NCBI RefSeq assembly: GCF_030063205.1
Contig: NZ_JASISQ010000003.1
Span: forward strand, 401,209 to 465,208
DNA length: 64,000 nucleotides
Source of the DNA: Arthrobacter antibioticus
Lineage (GTDB): Bacteria > Actinomycetota > Actinomycetes > Actinomycetales > Micrococcaceae
Reading direction: 5' to 3'
Part shown: in pieces, positions 8,019 through 15,865 of the stretch
Numbering within the stretch: position 1 is the stretch's first letter
Layout of the letters: every line of letters begins with the position of its first letter
Position numbers and translations under genes: made by a program
Notes under the pieces: generated by a model
What the model saw: the letters and a program-made list of their open reading frames with translations, nothing else
What the model was told of the DNA's origin: nothing
Database searches by the model: none

Positions 8019-8528
8019 TCAGTCGGGGGTGTAGGGGCTGATCTCCAGCTGGTCAACTCCGTGATCGTGCAATGCCTCGACGACACGCTGCGTGGCGATG
8101 AAAGCATAGTTCTGATATGGCTGGCCGTAGAGGTTCTGGATGTCAGACCCCGGGGACGGATCGGTCGCGAATCCGGTGTATCCCTCGACAGGCGAGCCGG
8201 CGTGGTCTCGAACCTCGACGTCGAAGGTTCGGTAACCGGTGACCTCAGCGGCGCGAAGTGCCTCGATGAAACGAGTGGAGGCAATCTTCAACGCCATCCC
8301 ACCAGTCCACAGCAGGTCACCGTACTTCTTGCCTCCGTTGAAGGGAGCAAGCCATACCGGGAACGGAAGTTCTTCAGGACGCCAGTCCACGATGAACGGG
8401 TAGACACTGGTGACACCGTCGGGCATGTACCAGGGATCTCCGGTGATCTTCGGCTTACCTTGTCCGCAGACGGTGAGCCACACGTCGTTGCGTTTTGATC
8501 TGGCCTCGATGCGAACCCATTCGGACAT
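8019..8528 (-). CDS. Candidate immunity protein of the secreted nuclease-like toxin
   Basis: A 169-residue soluble protein without a signal peptide (starts MSEWVRIEARSKRNDVWLTV, ends DQLEISPYTPD). It begins 11 bases after the stop of the secreted protein at 8540-9037, with a good ribosome site (aaaggtgagcgt), so the two form an operon. The C-terminal part (ASTRFIEALRAAEVTGYRTF and ATQRVVEALHDHGV) resembles in layout the immunity proteins paired with HHH/AHH nuclease toxins (DUF1629/Imm11 and double-CXXCG families), but the cysteine motifs are absent, so the family is not assigned. Immunity is inferred from position and lack of export signal. Confidence 0.5.
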   Translation of the reverse strand: MSEWVRIEARSKRNDVWLTVCGQGKPKITGDPWYMPDGVTSVYPFIVDWRPEELPFPVWLAPFNGGKKYGDLLWTGGMALKIASTRFIEALRAAEVTGYRTFDVEVRDHAGSPVEGYTGFATDPSPGSDIQNLYGQPYQNYAFIATQRVVEALHDHGVDQLEISPYTPD

Positions 8529-8539
8529 ACGCTCACCTT

Positions 8540-9037
8540 TCAGCAGCGGGAGTATCTCGCGTAAACGGCCGTAATCGACGTGTTGAACTGAAGCACGGTT
8601 GCCTTCGTCGCGTTCTTGTTCTGGTCAATCCATCTCTGCCAGTCACGGTTGTGCGCGGCGGAAAGATCGGAGTGGTTGTTGGCCACCCCAGCAGCCGAAC
8701 CCCACCACAGACCGAAGCTCGGGTCGTGGATCAGAATTCCCTTGGCGCCGAAGTACGTACTGAAGGCCTCGGGCATGGTGTGGTGCTCCTGGCACCGTGA
8801 CCCGGGGTCGTAGCCGGTTCGCTGGATCAGGTTGTACCGAAAATTCGCCGACGTAAACGGTCTGTATTCTGCTGCCGCCACCATGACCGTGTCTTGACCC
8901 TGGGGCGCGGCAACGGTGGTGACGCCTACCGTTGTTTCCGACGTGAGCGATGAAGCGGACGCTGCCTGGCCTGACATCCCGAAAACTACTGCCATCAGGA
9001 CGGCAGCAATCAACGTACAAAACTTACGGATCTTCAT
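8540..9037 (-). CDS. Secreted HNH/EndoVII-like toxin candidate
   Basis: A 165-residue protein with a clear signal peptide (MKIRKFCTLIAAVLMAVVFG, cleavage near ASA at about 27-30). The mature domain has NLIQRTGYDPGS, then CQEHHTMPEAF (His85-His86), FGAKGILIHD, NNHSDLSAAHN (His122, His129, Asn130) and DWQRW. The spacing of HHxxP, GIxIHDP, H and HNxxW resembles treble-clef HNH/Endonuclease VII toxins of the HHH/AHH group. It is short and has no delivery domain, so it would be released by the general export route. RBS aggggg precedes the ATG. Nuclease activity is inferred; a cell-wall or unrelated activity is not excluded. Confidence 0.5.
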   Translation of the reverse strand: MKIRKFCTLIAAVLMAVVFGMSGQAASASSLTSETTVGVTTVAAPQGQDTVMVAAAEYRPFTSANFRYNLIQRTGYDPGSRCQEHHTMPEAFSTYFGAKGILIHDPSFGLWWGSAAGVANNHSDLSAAHNRDWQRWIDQNKNATKATVLQFNTSITAVYARYSRC

Positions 9038-9407
9038 GGGGTCCCCCTGCCCTATGTGTCGTGACGATCGCTACCAATAATCACCGACGACACAAATTTA
9101 GCCGTTTCCCTTAGCGTTACACAAGAGCTCGATTTCTGGAAAATACCCTCGGTCTTCCATGCGGGTGGCCGATCGCCCACCGTCCCACCCTCGCAAGAAG
9201 CACCCGCAAGAGGTCCGTCCGGATAGGCATTTCGGACCGTCCCACAAGCCGGTCTATCACCGGCCGATAAACCGCGTTTGGCGCCGGCGGTAGCAAGATC
9301 GTTGATGTTGTCCGCAGGCGGAACGGCCTACGGGACGTCTTGATTTTTTGAGTATTAATTCCAGGGCTCAGAATTCATGTCCGCCCCTTGGCCTGGTTTG
9401 TTGGATG
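9038..9407. other. Intergenic stretch holding a res-like site
   Basis: No gene is seen. It contains the toxin promoter region, a res-like box (9211-9260) shared with 12862-12911, and ggaacggcctacgg (9320-9333), which also occurs at 3431-3444. Confidence 0.5.
9211..9260 (+). repeat. Res-like recombination site, copy A
   Basis: Shares ataggcattt (9223-9232), gtccc and caagccggtc (9245-9254) with copy B at 12862-12911, with the same spacing and orientation. Copy B lies just upstream of the serine resolvase once the IS30 insertion is discounted, the usual place for a res site. The role is inferred from that layout. Confidence 0.45.
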
Positions 9408-9785
9408 TTAGTCGCCACGGAGTATTGGCGCCGTTGTATGCAGGACTTTGAGTTGCACGGAGCGGATGAGGCGCAGCGTTGTCACGTCATCCCATCCTGT
9501 GATGCCATGCCATTCAAGGCCGGCGCCAATAAATTCGCTGGCGAACATGATTTCGGTGGCCAGCACCGCGCGATGCCAGTCGAGTATCGTCAAGGCTCGT
9601 TCCTCCCGGACCTCGACGGCGATTCGATAGCCGACACTGTACAAGTCCGACAGCCCATTGAAACCCATAGCAACCGCCATTGCTTCTGTTCCCTTGGCTG
9701 GACCGCCCCATTGTGCAAGGCCCTGGTACAGGACGCTGCGCTCATCCTCGGTCAGTTCAATGGCTATTTCTTGCTCGGGACTCAT
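9408..9785 (-). CDS. Hypothetical protein
   Basis: A 125-residue soluble protein, starting MSPEQEIAIELTEDERSVLY. It is mainly helical by composition, with two conserved-looking stretches (GLAQWGGPAKGTEAMAVAMGF and ALTILDWHRAVLATEIMFASEF). The ATG at 9785 is chosen; a start at 9824 would add 13 poorly structured residues. No family recognised. The acidic, small, single-domain character would fit an orphan immunity protein, but nothing in the sequence proves it. Confidence 0.5.
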   Translation of the reverse strand: MSPEQEIAIELTEDERSVLYQGLAQWGGPAKGTEAMAVAMGFNGLSDLYSVGYRIAVEVREERALTILDWHRAVLATEIMFASEFIGAGLEWHGITGWDDVTTLRLIRSVQLKVLHTTAPILRGD

Positions 9786-10072
9786 GTTCCTGATCGTGCC
9801 ACAAGTAGCCCACCCAAGCCACACTATTCTGGGCTAAACGTGCTCAGACTGGCAGCCGCGTGCGGATCCGGACATGTCAGTGCCACGAGCCCTCCGCGCA
9901 GCACCGACGCGTCCCTCACGGGAACCCTTGCCGGGCACAGCGCTGGTTTGACGAGTGTGCGAGGCAGGAAGTTCATGTTGGTTCTCCCTTCGGCCGGGTG
10001 TTTCCCAGCGGAACACTTCCTCGGGGATTTTGGCTTAAGATCGGCTTCGAAGGCTGATAGTAGGATTTGGCA

Positions 10073-10333
10073 ATGACTCATATTTCTAAAAGCCAACGAT
10101 GGTCTCGAATTGCAGCTTGGGTCGTGGCTCTGGCAGCCACAATCAGTGGACTTATTCTCTTGGTAGTGGGGAGCACGACAGTATGGGTTCCGGATTTGGT
10201 CTCCCAAGATACTTATATCGGACAGACGATTCAGCTTGGCTGGATCGGGCTGCCTATCCTCTGCGTAGGATTGGTGTCAGGCATGGCAGTCTTGATTGCC
10301 GAAGGGTACGCAACTGCCCGCAGCCAGAAATAA
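10073..10333 (+). CDS. Small two-helix membrane protein
   Basis: 86 residues with a basic N-terminus (SKSQRWSR) and two membrane helices (IAAWVVALAATISGLILLVV and LGWIGLPILCVGLVSGMAVL). The ATG at 10073 is preferred over the in-frame TTG at 10067, with aggat upstream. Function unknown. Confidence 0.5.
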   Translation: MTHISKSQRWSRIAAWVVALAATISGLILLVVGSTTVWVPDLVSQDTYIGQTIQLGWIGLPILCVGLVSGMAVLIAEGYATARSQK

Positions 10334-10586
10334 TGGCAGCTCGGCCGGCCACAAGAATGTCAGCTTGAGCGTTGGTTCACGTCCGTTGGTTAAGGCCAGT
10401 CCACCAGCAGCCTTCAACGGCATAAGTCCTTGACTCGCCTGCCGAACAAATCAGTGTCCATTGGGGAACGCTCTGCGGGAACGCTCTGGAAGAGGTTCCC
10501 TTCACGCACAGCATCACTAACCCACGATTTTTCACTTATTCACCGTCCACCCCAAATGAGTCAACTCGTTTGGTCATGGCCATAAC

Positions 10587-11315
10587 TTACATTTGTTCTG
10601 CTTCTGTTTCCAGCTCTTTCTGGGAAAGCCACTGCTCGGCAATCCATAGGAAACCGCCGGTAGGGTCTATGGTGCTGCTAAACCCTCGAACCCGATCAGC
10701 TTCATCATAGGGCAGTGGCGCGATTAGTCCCGGGGGTGACGGGTTCCTCGCCAGGGAACACTTATTCACCAGCCCAGTGAGATACTCATCCTGCGTGTTC
10801 CGTAGTGGTCCGAAAATAGCATTGGCCGCGCGTGCTTTTTCTCCGTGCTGGACATATGCTCTGCCCTTCGACAGATAAAGGTGAACATCTGTGACTTCAC
10901 CTTCGGAGGGCGCGACTGCTATGTGTGCCGTGATCGAAGGCCGGACCTTTACATTGCTAGGCAGCGTTAGGCGAGCAGAGCCCTCCGCGAATAGTTCAGC
11001 CCCAAAACGGAGCGTTGCGACATGCAGTACCCCGTCGGCAACCTTTCTTCCAGGAAATCTGGATCCAAGGAACCGTCCGTTTTCCAGTGTCCTGCTCAGC
11101 GAAGGCTTCGTCGCAGACTGATCGCGGCCGACGATGAATCCCGGATCAGGATGAAATGCATCAGCACCATGCAAACTCACTTTAAAGTCTGCGAAGGATT
11201 TATCACGAGACTTGATGTAAAACGATGACCCATGCCACCAAATCTTCCAGCTGTATGAGTATCGGTGGGTCTCTTTGTCACCAACGACGATGTACATTGC
11301 TTGCAGTGCGGTCAC
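10587..11315 (-). CDS. Hypothetical protein, second gene of plasmid-like operon
   Basis: A 242-residue soluble protein with no recognised domain (starts MTALQAMYIVVGDKETHRYS). It has a beta-rich N-terminal half and a C-terminal half with RNTQDEYLTGLVNKCSLARN. Its ATG overlaps the stop of the winged-helix gene by four bases, so the two are co-translated. A role linked to replication or maintenance of a former plasmid is inferred only from its partner. Confidence 0.55.
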   Translation of the reverse strand: MTALQAMYIVVGDKETHRYSYSWKIWWHGSSFYIKSRDKSFADFKVSLHGADAFHPDPGFIVGRDQSATKPSLSRTLENGRFLGSRFPGRKVADGVLHVATLRFGAELFAEGSARLTLPSNVKVRPSITAHIAVAPSEGEVTDVHLYLSKGRAYVQHGEKARAANAIFGPLRNTQDEYLTGLVNKCSLARNPSPPGLIAPLPYDEADRVRGFSSTIDPTGGFLWIAEQWLSQKELETEAEQM

Positions 11316-12289
11316 AGTCCACGCCTAGACCAATGAATTTTGGAACCATCTAAGGCCGTGCCCGCTGCGGTGTCTACCTTCGCTGGGGCCTTTGCCCGCT
11401 TAGGCCCACTTTCCTTCTCCGCCACCACCGCATCACCAATGAGCACGTAGACCTTGCGAACCTTTTCCGTTGTGAACGACAGCTGAGTTCCTGGGGGGCC
11501 TACTGGCCGGCGATGAGTTACCAGCAGGACAGCATCTTCGAGTTCCTTGGTCCCGCGGGACCGCATAGAAGCACTGATGCCATATCGGGCCGGGAAGTTC
11601 TCAGTGGTGAACCATACGTCACGCCCTTCAAAACCGAGGCCCAATTTATTGGAGAAAGAAGTCTTGCTGGGCTTGTATCCACCTTCCGCTAGGAGGATCA
11701 GCAGCATCGTCAAACCTGGAGCGCCCAGCTGTTGAAACTTGCCCGAGGTCCACAGCTTGCTAGAGACCTTGAAATAGAAGTCGCGCTTCAACCCGCCCCG
11801 AGAATAGGCCGTCGATGGAAGCTCATACTGGGACCCATCGCCTGACTCATCCAGAAGAGTGACATTCGATGGCTCACCATGTGTCTTGTCGAGTCTTATG
11901 AGCTGGAGGTCTGCCAGTGTCTGCAAAGCGTTGGCGATTCGCCGGGCCCCCTTACCGGAAGGATCCGGCAGGCCCAAGAGCGTCGCCCACTTCCGTGCAG
12001 GGAGCTTCACGTCAAAGGGTTTCTTTGCGCACTTCCAGATCAGGGCGACGTAGAGCATCACAGGAACAGCGGCCCCGCGACCGCCTCCGCCCGTTACCAA
12101 CTTCTTCAGGGGCGCGTACTCTCCGGGGGTGTCGTTGCGGACGAAGGAATTGCGAATGGGTACGGCCTTGCGCACGCCCAAACTCCCGTCTATTTCCCTT
12201 GCAAATTTTTTGGAGAGTTCAAGCACCTGTGCAAAAAGAACGGCCTGTGCATCCACTTTTTCATCTTGTTTCAGGGCTTCATCCGCCAC
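11312..12289 (-). CDS. Winged-helix, plasmid replication-initiator-like protein
   Basis: 325 residues from the GTG at 12289, basic, with regions that look like winged-helix DNA-binding folds (VMLYVALIWKCAKKPFDVKL, ARRIANALQTLADLQLIRLD, and a second unit around LTMLLILLAEGGYKPS...RGTKELEDAVLLVTHRR). This layout resembles Rep-like proteins of actinobacterial plasmids, but I cannot assign a named family. The GTG has no ribosome site. A strong one (AGAAGGAG, 12365-12372) lies upstream, and the frame stays open to an ATT at 12353-12355 nine bases from it, which would add 22 residues. The promoter side is AT-rich with repeated boxes at 12397-12431, which suggests self-regulation. Confidence 0.6.
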   Translation of the reverse strand: MADEALKQDEKVDAQAVLFAQVLELSKKFAREIDGSLGVRKAVPIRNSFVRNDTPGEYAPLKKLVTGGGGRGAAVPVMLYVALIWKCAKKPFDVKLPARKWATLLGLPDPSGKGARRIANALQTLADLQLIRLDKTHGEPSNVTLLDESGDGSQYELPSTAYSRGGLKRDFYFKVSSKLWTSGKFQQLGAPGLTMLLILLAEGGYKPSKTSFSNKLGLGFEGRDVWFTTENFPARYGISASMRSRGTKELEDAVLLVTHRRPVGPPGTQLSFTTEKVRKVYVLIGDAVVAEKESGPKRAKAPAKVDTAAGTALDGSKIHWSRRGL

Positions 12290-12396
12290 TCTGCCAGCGA
12301 CTTTTTCGGTTGCTGACGATGAGGCTACTTTACGGATATTACCGGTACTAGTAATGGTCCTATACTCCTTCTACGGTCAACGACTAACATATTCTT

Positions 12397-12431
12397 CAAC
12401 TAGTGTAGTAGATACATAGCAACTAGAGTAG
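12397..12431. promoter_or_regulatory. Repeated boxes upstream of the winged-helix gene
   Basis: caactagtgtag (12397-12408) and caactagagtag (12420-12431) are direct repeats with one mismatch and a 23-bp period, placed 40-75 bp before the likely start of the winged-helix gene. A third related core, ACTAGT, lies at about 12347-12352. They could be operator sites or iteron-like boxes for the encoded protein. Confidence 0.45.
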
Positions 12432-12498
12432 TTTGAATTGTTCAACAAGAACTAACAGAATATTTCCATCCCTTTTCTTTCCCTTTATTTTCAAGGAA

Positions 12499-12795
12499 TT
12501 GACATGGCTTGCCCGGATAATTGTGTGCTAGGTTAGGTTTATCGAGTTGGACCGCTGGAATTTTCAGCAAGAACTAAGACCCTGGACCCATAACCCGGGG
12601 ATTAGGTGCCTTGCCAAGGGCCGCAGTGGGCCGCTCGTAGCTCAAGATGACCCGACCAACCGGAGTTAGGGTTAACCAGCGTAGGAGCACCAGCCGATCG
12701 CCTGGATCGGAAAGGGACTCATGTGAGACTTAGCCTCATACCGCAGGCATTTTGAGTCAGTGAGGGCCCTTTGGAAGGGGCCCTCACTGCGTTAA
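12499..12795 (+). ncRNA. Candidate structured non-coding RNA
   Basis: A 300-base stretch between the divergent winged-helix gene and the IS30 element with no usable frame. It begins with TTGACA (12499-12504), a possible -35 box, though no good -10 sits at ideal spacing. It contains several self-complementary segments: gctgg/ttcagc near 12555, ggccgcagtgggcc, and ccgatcgcctggatcgg. It ends in a perfect 12-bp stem (cagtgagggccc / gggccctcactg, 12758-12789). The hairpin is not followed by a clear U-tract. It could be a plasmid-type countertranscript or antisense RNA, a single-strand origin, or an unclassified RNA. Transcription is not shown. Confidence 0.3.
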
Positions 12796-12861
12796 AAAGG
12801 TTCTTTTGGAGGACCTTCCAGCGCACGCTTGTTGCCCAAGCTGCTGATTCGGCGTCCTTTA

Positions 12862-12911
12862 CGGGTGTCCCGTATAGGCATTTGAAAGTGTCCCTCAAGC
12901 CGGTCCCCCAC
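12862..12911 (+). repeat. Res-like recombination site, copy B
   Basis: Contains ataggcattt (12874-12883) and caagccggtc (12896-12905), arranged as in copy A (9211-9260). Further sequence to 13005 (gtgtccggtgaattgaccgg) may hold additional sub-sites. Without the IS30 insertion this site would lie directly upstream of the resolvase gene. Confidence 0.5.
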
Positions 12912-13005
12912 CGAACAAACCAACCCCTGACATGCATCGTTGTGACTGATAGTCGCCAACTGTGCCGTAAGAGGTGTCCGGTGAATTGACCGGTGATGGG
13001 AGGGC

Positions 13006-14863
13006 GGATTCTATTGGTCGACGCAACAATTGAATGAAATTGGGGTCGTTATCCCGATATTTCGAGGCTACCTCATAATCTTGGTTGATGCTTTGCGTTC
13101 GGTACTGAATAGTGCTGCTGGAGTGTCGTAGTCCATGGTCTTTCGTGGACGCGTGTTGAGTTCGCGCATGACGTTGGCAACGTGCTGTGTGCTGTGAACG
13201 GCGAGGTTGGTGCCCTTGGGGAAGTATTGGCGAAGTAGGCCGTTGAAGTTCTCGTTCGCGCCGCGTTGCCAGGGGCTGGAGCGCTCAGCGAAATACACTG
13301 GCACGCCGGTTTTTTGAGTGAGTTCCTCATGCGAGGCCAGCTCGACTCCTTGGTCCCAGGTCAGTGTTCGTTTCATGGCAGGTGGGAGCTTCGCGAACGC
13401 ACCGCTGATGGCTGCGTTCACACTTGCCGCCGTGTGGTCGTACGGCAGATTAACGACGATGCCGTACTGGGTTTTCCGCTCTCGTAAAGTCACCATGGCT
13501 GATACGGATCCGACCCCGATCACCAGGTCTCCCTCCCAATGGCCAGCTTCCAACCGTGTTTCAACCTCGGCCGGCCGCTGGTCGATCATGGTCATATTGC
13601 GGATCCGTGAACCTTGCCCAGTCCGGTTACGCCAGCGAGTCTTGCGGATCCTTCGACCGGTCCGCAGCTTAGTGGCGTAACGCTTGTGAATACCTTGGCC
13701 ATCGCGCAACAGCAGGGCCCGGTAGATCGTCTCCGGACAGAGCCGCAGCGTGAGGTCCTCGGGGTAGGTTTTCTTCATCCATCCACAGATTTCATCAGGG
13801 GACCAGCAGCGATTGAGTTTGCGTTGCACTAGTCCGCGCAGCCGAGGATTCGAGGCGAGCTTGTGGGTCTTCGGCCGTGCGCGCTGCACTCTGGCGTCAT
13901 GATCGGCGGTGCGGGGCAGATAGCGGCCTTCGCTGTCCCGATGACGGTCCAATTCTCGTTTGATGGTGGAGGGTTGACGGCCTAGTTCGCGGGCCACTGA
14001 ACGCATGGAATGACCCAGTTCCAGCAGGTCGGCTATCTGCAGCCGTTCACGGGACTGGAGATATCGGCCGGCCGGTTCCGGCACCGGTTTGAGGGACGGA
14101 ATCTGGAAATTGTTGGCTTGTCGCAGTACCGTGCCTGTTCGTCTGTGCATACCCAGAAGTCTGCATGCTTCAGCGTTGCTTTTGCCCTCTCGCATCAGCT
14201 GCCAGTACTTCGTGTTCCGCTCCAAGCGGTGCTGTTTCGACTCAGACACCGTTGAAGCCAGCACCTGGTCCGCGTACCGCCCCGATGACAAGACGGCGGC
14301 GTGTTGGGCTGCAGCAGCCGCATTTCGCTGTGTTGCCAGTCGTGCAAGGCGTTCGCGTTCCAAAGCGTGGCAGCGATGATCCGTCAGCCGCAGCCTGGAC
14401 TGACAACGCTTCAAGGTAACCTTCTGGCCCCGGAACTGCTCGAAACGCACCTGCAGCCACTGATACCCCGTCGAGCGGCCAACCCCGGCCACAAGAGCGG
14501 ACTGGGCAAGATCTTTGCCAGCATCAAATGCCTCCCAGAATGTGACTTCATCCTTGACGTCGACCTGCAGGTGGTGCCGTCCCGTGTCGCCCACTGCAGC
14601 CTCCCACGCCGGGATCCTAGAAGTGGTGAACCCCAACGCCTCCGTTGCCTCGGCCGGATTCTTTCCATCACGGCGGAATCCCAGATAACTTTCACGCAAC
14701 CAGCGATATCCAACCTCTTGGTGGACACCAGCCGCGCGGGCGGAAGGTTTGAGACCATTCCCCTGCTTAATCGAGGCCAAAAACCTGATGCCTGTTGGAG
14801 AAGAAGAACTCAAATACATATCGAATCACCTTGAAATAGGTGTTGCTTCGATCGATAGAATCC
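13006..14863 (-). mobile_element. Complete IS30-family element
   Basis: Both ends are visible: left gattctattggtcgacgcaa (from 13007) and right, read on the minus strand, gattctatcgatcgaagcaa (from 14862). These inverted repeats match at 19 of 22 positions, or 20 of 23 if one flanking G is included. The element is about 1.86 kb and contains one transposase gene. No clear target duplication is seen. It has inserted between the res-like site B and the resolvase start. Confidence 0.8.
13068..14819 (-). CDS. IS30-family transposase, long form
   Basis: A 583-residue transposase, longer than classical IS30 (about 380) because of an N-terminal extension with repeated helix-turn-helix-like units (KPSARAAGVHQEVGYRWL, AQSALVAGVGRSTGYQWL and NAEACRLLGMHRRTGTVL). 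It is followed by the usual IS30 HTH (MRSVARELGRQPSTIKREL) and a DDE core with Asp in GHWEGDLVIG, Asp in LTWDQGVEL and Glu in RGANENFNGLL. All catalytic residues and both element ends are intact, so this copy may be mobile. This long architecture is common in actinobacterial IS30 relatives. Confidence 0.9.
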   Translation of the reverse strand: MYLSSSSPTGIRFLASIKQGNGLKPSARAAGVHQEVGYRWLRESYLGFRRDGKNPAEATEALGFTTSRIPAWEAAVGDTGRHHLQVDVKDEVTFWEAFDAGKDLAQSALVAGVGRSTGYQWLQVRFEQFRGQKVTLKRCQSRLRLTDHRCHALERERLARLATQRNAAAAAQHAAVLSSGRYADQVLASTVSESKQHRLERNTKYWQLMREGKSNAEACRLLGMHRRTGTVLRQANNFQIPSLKPVPEPAGRYLQSRERLQIADLLELGHSMRSVARELGRQPSTIKRELDRHRDSEGRYLPRTADHDARVQRARPKTHKLASNPRLRGLVQRKLNRCWSPDEICGWMKKTYPEDLTLRLCPETIYRALLLRDGQGIHKRYATKLRTGRRIRKTRWRNRTGQGSRIRNMTMIDQRPAEVETRLEAGHWEGDLVIGVGSVSAMVTLRERKTQYGIVVNLPYDHTAASVNAAISGAFAKLPPAMKRTLTWDQGVELASHEELTQKTGVPVYFAERSSPWQRGANENFNGLLRQYFPKGTNLAVHSTQHVANVMRELNTRPRKTMDYDTPAALFSTERKASTKIMR

Positions 14864-14904
14864 CGCGGAGCGTATATGACACACTGGACTGCATGTCTGG
14901 GATC

Positions 14905-15492
14905 ATGGTTGGCTACGCCCGTGTATCTACGGAAGAACAAGACCTCACCGCACAGCGTGATGCCTTGGCTATCCTTGGCGTTGAGCCGGATCGCGTCTAC
15001 GTTGACCATGGCTTTACTGGTAGGAACAAGAACAGGGCCGGACTTCGCGAAGCCCTCGCAGCATGCCGGGCCGGAGATACCTTCGTCATTACCAAGCTCG
15101 ACCACCTAGCCCGTTCCGTCCGGGACGCCCACGAAATTGCGGACGACCTCGCCAGCCGTGAAGTCAAGCTCAGCATTGGTGGCTCCGTCCATGACCCCGC
15201 TGACCCAATGGGCAAACTGCTCTTCAACGTTCTGGCAATGATCTCCGAGTTTGAAGCCGACCTCATCAGTATGCGCACCCGCGAGGGAATGAAGGTTGCC
15301 AAGGCCAACGGCAGGCTAAGGGGAAAACAGCCAAAGCTCACGGTGAAGCAAGAAGCCCACCTCCTTGAACTACACAATGAGGGTAAATACACCATGGCCG
15401 AACTAGCCGAACTATTCTCCATCAGCCGATCCACCATTTACCGGGCCCTTCAACGCAGACAGCGCAGGGCAGCCGGGCCAATAAACTCCTGA
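14905..15492 (+). CDS. Serine recombinase (resolvase/invertase family)
   Basis: 195 residues beginning MVGYARVSTEEQDLTAQRDA; the Ser in YARVST is the expected nucleophile. The catalytic domain includes TKLDHLARSVRDAHEI and GKLLFNVLAMISEFEADLI, then the E-helix and a C-terminal helix-turn-helix (YTMAELAELFSISRSTIYRA). It is full length for a small resolvase. An in-frame ATG at 14893 is an alternative start. The IS30 right end sits about 40 bases upstream, so the native promoter has probably been displaced. Its likely substrate sites are the res-like boxes at 12862-12911 and 9211-9260. Confidence 0.85.
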   Translation: MVGYARVSTEEQDLTAQRDALAILGVEPDRVYVDHGFTGRNKNRAGLREALAACRAGDTFVITKLDHLARSVRDAHEIADDLASREVKLSIGGSVHDPADPMGKLLFNVLAMISEFEADLISMRTREGMKVAKANGRLRGKQPKLTVKQEAHLLELHNEGKYTMAELAELFSISRSTIYRALQRRQRRAAGPINS

Positions 15493-15865
15493 GAATTGCG
15501 CAGGTGACTTGTGGTGGGCTCACTCAACGCGAAGTCGGGCTAAGCCTGGGATGGCTCCGTCTACAATCCCACTGCCCAAAGCCGGATCAGTACCAACACG
15601 CCTTAACCGCGAGTCCCATGTCAGCCCCGCTCGGAGAGAGTCACAATGGGCTCCTGCTGAAGAACATTGAACAGTGCTGCCGCCTTCTGAAAATGACCTG
15701 GTCGCCTTCAGGCGTGCAAAAAAAGTCGGGCGTATAGATTTCGTCAAAACCGACCTTAATCGGTGCACACCGGTGCTAGTCTCCAGTAGCCGCGCATCAA
15801 CTGCAACCGCAGCCACAGCTCGGTAAATTCCGCAATTTAGCGGTAGCGAAGACGAAAGGTCGCAC
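15493..15865. other. Intergenic stretch at the island-core boundary
   Basis: About 370 bases with no supported gene. The right part holds a probable promoter for the permease (a TAGTCT -10-like box near 15777) next to the symmetric atcggtgcacaccggtgc. I looked for a c-di-AMP riboswitch here and did not find its conserved boxes. Confidence 0.4.

Noticed and set aside
9824-10207. Minus-strand frame of 127 codons opposite the small membrane protein
   Set aside because: Composition is irregular (Cys/Pro/Arg-rich) and it overlaps the better supported gene at 10073-10333. A shorter start inside it (near 9975) has a weak ribosome site but no family.
12719-12937. Minus-strand frame of 72 codons across the hairpin and res-like site
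   Set aside because: It runs through the palindrome and the recombination-site boxes, has no ribosome site and no protein-like composition.
15493-15865. c-di-AMP riboswitch before the APC permease
   Set aside because: The GGGGGAACC, GGGGTGAA and CCGACAGCT boxes seen at 47411-48775 are absent here.
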